Positions 5,618 through 8,375 of a DNA stretch of 8,375 nucleotides are shown piece after piece. Every line of letters starts with the position of its first letter. The stretch's first letter is position 1. The notes beneath the pieces are model-generated. The model was not told the origin of the DNA and ran no database searches. It was given only the letters and a program-made list of their open reading frames with translations. The DNA is from Bacillota bacterium (lineage in GTDB: Bacteria > Bacillota > Clostridia > Oscillospirales > Butyricicoccaceae): contig JAUZPW010000051.1 in NCBI GenBank assembly GCA_030705725.1, positions 1 to 8,375 on the forward strand. Reading direction: 5' to 3'. Made by a program: the position numbers and the translations under genes.

Positions 5618-6031
5618 ATGCGTGTGTTGGTTGTTTATTACTCGCGCAGCGGAAACGTGAAAAAAACAGCGGAGAAAGCAGCCGCATCGAGAAACGCGGA
5701 TCTTCTTGAAATCAAAGATACGGTAAACCGGAAAGGGCCCGTCGGATACATCAAATCCGGTTATCACGCAGTCAAAAAGAAGAGTACGCCAATCGGCAGG
5801 ATAGACACCGATATTTCTTCATACGACAGAGTTGTGATCTGCGGGCCCGTATGGGCCGGAACGATGGCTAGTCCTGTCAGGACGTTTCTTCAGAAATATA
5901 AAAGCCAGATAAGAGAGGCTGAATATATGCTGCTGCATGCAAGCAAAGACAACAATTACGACGGCATATTTGAGGAAATGGACGTTATACTCGGGAAAAC
6001 CGCCGTTATGAGGACGTCATTATCGCGCTGA
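5618..6031 (+). CDS. short flavodoxin-like protein
   Basis: This 137-residue cytoplasmic protein has a flavodoxin fold. Its N-terminus, M-R-V-L-V-V-Y-Y-S-R-S-G-N-V, is the first beta strand plus the FMN-phosphate loop (S-x-S-G-N-V, where Val replaces the usual Thr). A central V-I-C-G-P-V-W-A-G-T-M-A-S-P-V-R-T-F-L (about 73-91) matches the second flavin-contacting loop of this small-flavodoxin group. These proteins bind FMN and carry electrons, but the partner here is unknown. I start at ATG 5618 because GGGAG (5605-5609) lies eight bases upstream; a GTG at 5609 would begin inside that site. The protein ends soon after the last recognisable strand and appears roughly 15-20 residues shorter than relatives I know, lacking the final helix. 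A terminator follows directly, so it is probably transcribed alone. I see no functional tie to the surface-fibre genes. Confidence 0.85.
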   Translation: MRVLVVYYSRSGNVKKTAEKAAASRNADLLEIKDTVNRKGPVGYIKSGYHAVKKKSTPIGRIDTDISSYDRVVICGPVWAGTMASPVRTFLQKYKSQIREAEYMLLHASKDNNYDGIFEEMDVILGKTAVMRTSLSR

Positions 6032-6046
6032 AGCTAGCTGACATTT

Positions 6047-6080
6047 TCGGCCCGGAGAAAATCCGGGCCGATTTTTTTAT
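6047..6080 (+). terminator. intrinsic terminator after the flavodoxin gene
   Basis: A perfect 10-bp GC-rich stem (6047-6056 with 6062-6071) with a GAAAA loop is followed by seven Ts. It starts 16 bases after the flavodoxin stop and separates this gene from the beta-propeller gene. Confidence 0.95.
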
Positions 6081-6141
6081 ACGGCGGAACATAAGCGATA
6101 TACGCGCGTCTTTATCTGCAAATGCCGGAAAGAGGTGCGCT

Positions 6142-8334
6142 GTGAAAAAGGTTTTTTTTATCGCCGTCTTATTGGGTTTATCTTTTTTTATGTTCGCGTC
6201 GACAAAAAACGAGACGTTTATAAACGCCGCGTTTATCACGGGAAGCCCGCTTATGCTGTCGGGCGGCACGGTCTCGCGGCTTGATCCGGATAACTTCGGA
6301 CTTGCGGTAAAAATCACCGCAAACCGTGCGCTTGTCCCCGCCGGTGCTTTTGACGGTTTCGGCGCCAAGGTTCAGATTGACGCAGACAAAAAGACAGCGC
6401 GGATTTTATATAACGGGAAGACCGCGGTTTTTACGGCGGGTAAAAAAAGCTTTCGGTTAAACGGCAGGGAATATCCTTTGGACGCTTCTCCGGAGGCTGT
6501 ATCAGGCACTTTGCTTATACCGCTGCGGGCCGTGTCGGAAAAACTGTTTATCAGACCTGTTTCTTACTGCTCCGGAGTTATCGAAGTCGGAAATAAAAAG
6601 ACAGACGCCGCCTATCTGCGGGAGGTAAAGGAGAAAATAGGCCAGGCGACGAGGCCTCAGTCGATAAGCGATCTTAAGGCTATAATTTCGGGGATTGAGA
6701 TAAACGCATACGACACGACGTTTATTAAAGCCAAAAATTCAGCGCAGTTTTCAGCCGCGTCCGGGGAGGATTATTCGCGTACCAACATCCAGGTAGACGG
6801 CATAGACGAGGCCGACACGGTAAAAACAGACGGGAAATATATTTATATCGCCGCGAACCGGACAGTTTACATCGTTTCCGCATCAAACCCGAAAACGAAA
6901 ATCGTATCGAAAATAACTCTTGAAGACGACCTAAACGTCAGAGAAATTTACGCCGACGGAAACCGGCTTGCCGTTATCGGGCAGAAGTTTTCAGACGGCG
7001 GCGAATACCATATCATGAACGGAGCGAATGCAAAGGCGCTTATATATCCTTACTACAATAAAAACACGGTTTTTGTATCGGTGTACAATATCGAGAGTCC
7101 CGAAAAGCCTATAAAAATCAGAGAATTTGAAGTGGAAGGAACTCTTTTTGAAAGCCGCAGGAACGGTGATACCCTTTATATTACAGCCAACAGGTATATA
7201 TACGAAGCAGACGGGGGCACCGACGACATAATGCCGAAGTACAGGGACGGAGAAAACGCGGCGTTAAAGCCGGTCGGGATCAGCCATATCATTTGCCCGC
7301 CCAATCCACAGTGCGCAGCTTATGCTACGGTGGCGGCGCTTAGTTTATCGGACCCTGAAAAGCCTGCCGGGGTCGAGTCGATTCTGGGCGCCGCGGGGCG
7401 GCTTTATATGAGCGCGTCGTCATTATACCTTACCCGGACTGAATTCGAGGGAAACGAGCAGAAAACGGTTATTACGAAAATTGCGCTCAACGGAACCGAT
7501 ATTGGCTATTCGGCTTCCTGCTTTATACCCGGCAGCATGGAAAACCAGTTCTGGATGGACGAGAAGGACGGCTATTTAAGGGCTGCGGCCTCAGATTCGG
7601 TTAACGGAAGCAATCTATATATTCTGGATGAGAGGCTTAATACCGCGGGAAAAATTTCAGGCATCGCCAAGGGAGAGAAGATTTATTCCGTGCGTTTTGT
7701 AGGCGACAGGGGATATATTGTAACCTTCCGCTCGGTTGACCCGCTGTTTGCGATAGATCTGTCGGATCCTAAAAATCCGCAGATCAAAGGCGAGCTAAAA
7801 ATACCCGGGTTTTCAAACTATCTTCACCCGGTGGGTGAAAATCTGCTTCTGGGAATCGGACAGGACGCGAAGGATATGTATGTTAAGGATAAAAACGGCC
7901 GAGACGTCGTGGTCGGCACATATACGGGCGGGATCAAGCTGTCGCTTTTCGATGTTTCAGATATGGGAAAACCCGTCGAAAAGGATACTATGGTGCTGGG
8001 CGATACAGGCTCCTATACGGATGCGCTCTACAACCACAAGGCGCTCATGGCGGGCCCGGAGAACGGGATAGTCGGTTTTGAAGCATCCGTTTCGGGCGGC
8101 CTGAAAGATTCGGCTGCATTTGACGGCGCGGTGCTTATAAAAATCAAAAACGGAAGCCTGAAAGAGACGGGGAGAATCCCGGCAAGCCGCGAGGAAAACT
8201 ACGGCGGCGGGGACGAACCGTTTACAAGGAGGCTATTATACATCGGCGACACGCTTTATTATCTCCGCGACGGGATGCTCCGCGCATTCGATTACAACAC
8301 ACTGAAGGAAAAAAGCAGGCTTGTTCTAAGTTAA
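6142..8334 (+). CDS. secreted beta-propeller protein with copper-amine-oxidase-like N-terminal domain
   Basis: This 730-residue protein begins at GTG with AGAGGTG (6131-6137) upstream. Residues 1-20 are a signal peptide (M-K-K, then a hydrophobic core). Residues about 58-150 resemble the copper amine oxidase N-terminal (stalk) domain common in clostridial surface proteins, with L-N-G-R-E-Y-P-L-D followed by L-L-I-P-L-R-A-V-S-E-K-L. From about 214 to the end it matches the secreted beta-propeller family (COG4880 type). The hallmark is T214-N-I-Q-V-D-G-I-D-E-A-D-T-V-K-T-D-G, followed by repeated propeller strands such as D-G-K-Y-I-Y-I-A, A-D-G-N-R-L-A-V-I, D-L-S-D-P-K-N-P and D-V-S-D-M-G-K-P. 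Propellers of this type probably act as extracellular binding or scaffold modules; no enzymatic activity is known to me. No sorting signal or C-terminal helix is visible, so retention at the cell surface would have to use the stalk domain or other contacts. It has an ordinary signal peptide without A-G-T-L and is not an evident SipW client. Confidence 0.9.
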   Translation: MKKVFFIAVLLGLSFFMFASTKNETFINAAFITGSPLMLSGGTVSRLDPDNFGLAVKITANRALVPAGAFDGFGAKVQIDADKKTARILYNGKTAVFTAGKKSFRLNGREYPLDASPEAVSGTLLIPLRAVSEKLFIRPVSYCSGVIEVGNKKTDAAYLREVKEKIGQATRPQSISDLKAIISGIEINAYDTTFIKAKNSAQFSAASGEDYSRTNIQVDGIDEADTVKTDGKYIYIAANRTVYIVSASNPKTKIVSKITLEDDLNVREIYADGNRLAVIGQKFSDGGEYHIMNGANAKALIYPYYNKNTVFVSVYNIESPEKPIKIREFEVEGTLFESRRNGDTLYITANRYIYEADGGTDDIMPKYRDGENAALKPVGISHIICPPNPQCAAYATVAALSLSDPEKPAGVESILGAAGRLYMSASSLYLTRTEFEGNEQKTVITKIALNGTDIGYSASCFIPGSMENQFWMDEKDGYLRAAASDSVNGSNLYILDERLNTAGKISGIAKGEKIYSVRFVGDRGYIVTFRSVDPLFAIDLSDPKNPQIKGELKIPGFSNYLHPVGENLLLGIGQDAKDMYVKDKNGRDVVVGTYTGGIKLSLFDVSDMGKPVEKDTMVLGDTGSYTDALYNHKALMAGPENGIVGFEASVSGGLKDSAAFDGAVLIKIKNGSLKETGRIPASREENYGGGDEPFTRRLLYIGDTLYYLRDGMLRAFDYNTLKEKSRLVLS

Positions 8335-8359
8335 ATAGCTAAACTTTAAGCCGAGCAAT

Positions 8360-8375
8360 AAAAAAAACCTGCCTG
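8360..8375. terminator. possible terminator cut by the window end
   Basis: Eight As (8360-8367) are followed by CCTGCCTG at the very end. On the opposite strand this reads as a G/C-rich arm followed by eight Ts, so it could be half of a bidirectional terminator shared with a convergent gene outside the window. The second arm is not visible. Confidence 0.3.

Noticed and set aside
5618..8334. Flavodoxin and beta-propeller genes as parts of the surface-fibre system
   Set aside because: They are separate transcription units, and the propeller protein has an ordinary signal peptide without A-G-T-L; nothing in sequence links them.

Overview
The window looks like a chromosomal segment of a Gram-positive anaerobe of the class Clostridia (Bacillota). 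The evidence is strong AGGAGG-type ribosome binding sites, a consensus sigma-A promoter, compact hairpin-plus-T-tract terminators, SipW-type (TasA/camelysin-like) signal peptides, and a secreted COG4880-type beta-propeller protein with a copper-amine-oxidase-like N-terminal domain. The organism cannot be named from the sequence. All genes are on the + strand and nothing looks like a mobile element, CRISPR array or RNA gene. No stretch longer than about 110 bases between genes is empty.

Region 1 (62-2454) holds three secreted proteins whose signal peptides share an A-G-T-L motif just after the hydrophobic core, the pattern of proteins cleaved by SipW-like signal peptidases. The first is a TasA-like beta domain joined by an acidic Pro-rich linker to a C-terminal family-2-like cellulose-binding module. 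The second is a highly charged protein with seven E-Q-x-x-A/V pentapeptide repeats. The third is a stand-alone paralogue of the TasA-like domain, closed by a strong terminator at 2470-2502.

Region 2 (2501-5496) begins with a near-perfect promoter (TTGACA, 18 bp, TATAAT) that overlaps the T-tract of that terminator. It encodes a short SipW-like (Ser/His, ER-type) signal peptidase, an ABC ATPase-like protein and a membrane protein that overlaps it by 17 bases. The ATPase-like protein has lost Walker A, Q-loop, Walker B and H-loop residues. The membrane protein has about six N-terminal helices like an ABC-2 permease, followed by a second, degenerate S26 signal-peptidase domain: the catalytic Ser position is Thr341 and the His position is Glu380. 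So the intact protease sits beside an apparent pseudo-ATPase and a permease/pseudo-signal-peptidase fusion.

My working model, which is inference, is that regions 1 and 2 form one surface-fibre system. The proteases and membrane partners would bind, process and perhaps assemble TasA-like subunits, one of which carries a cellulose-binding head. The degenerate signal peptidase recalls the catalytically altered SipA proteins needed for pilus assembly in streptococci. I do not know of a described system with this fused pair.

Region 3 (5497-8375) appears unrelated: a small flavodoxin-like protein with its own likely promoter and a perfect terminator, then a 730-residue secreted beta-propeller protein. 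The window ends in an A-run followed by a possible terminator arm that is cut off.
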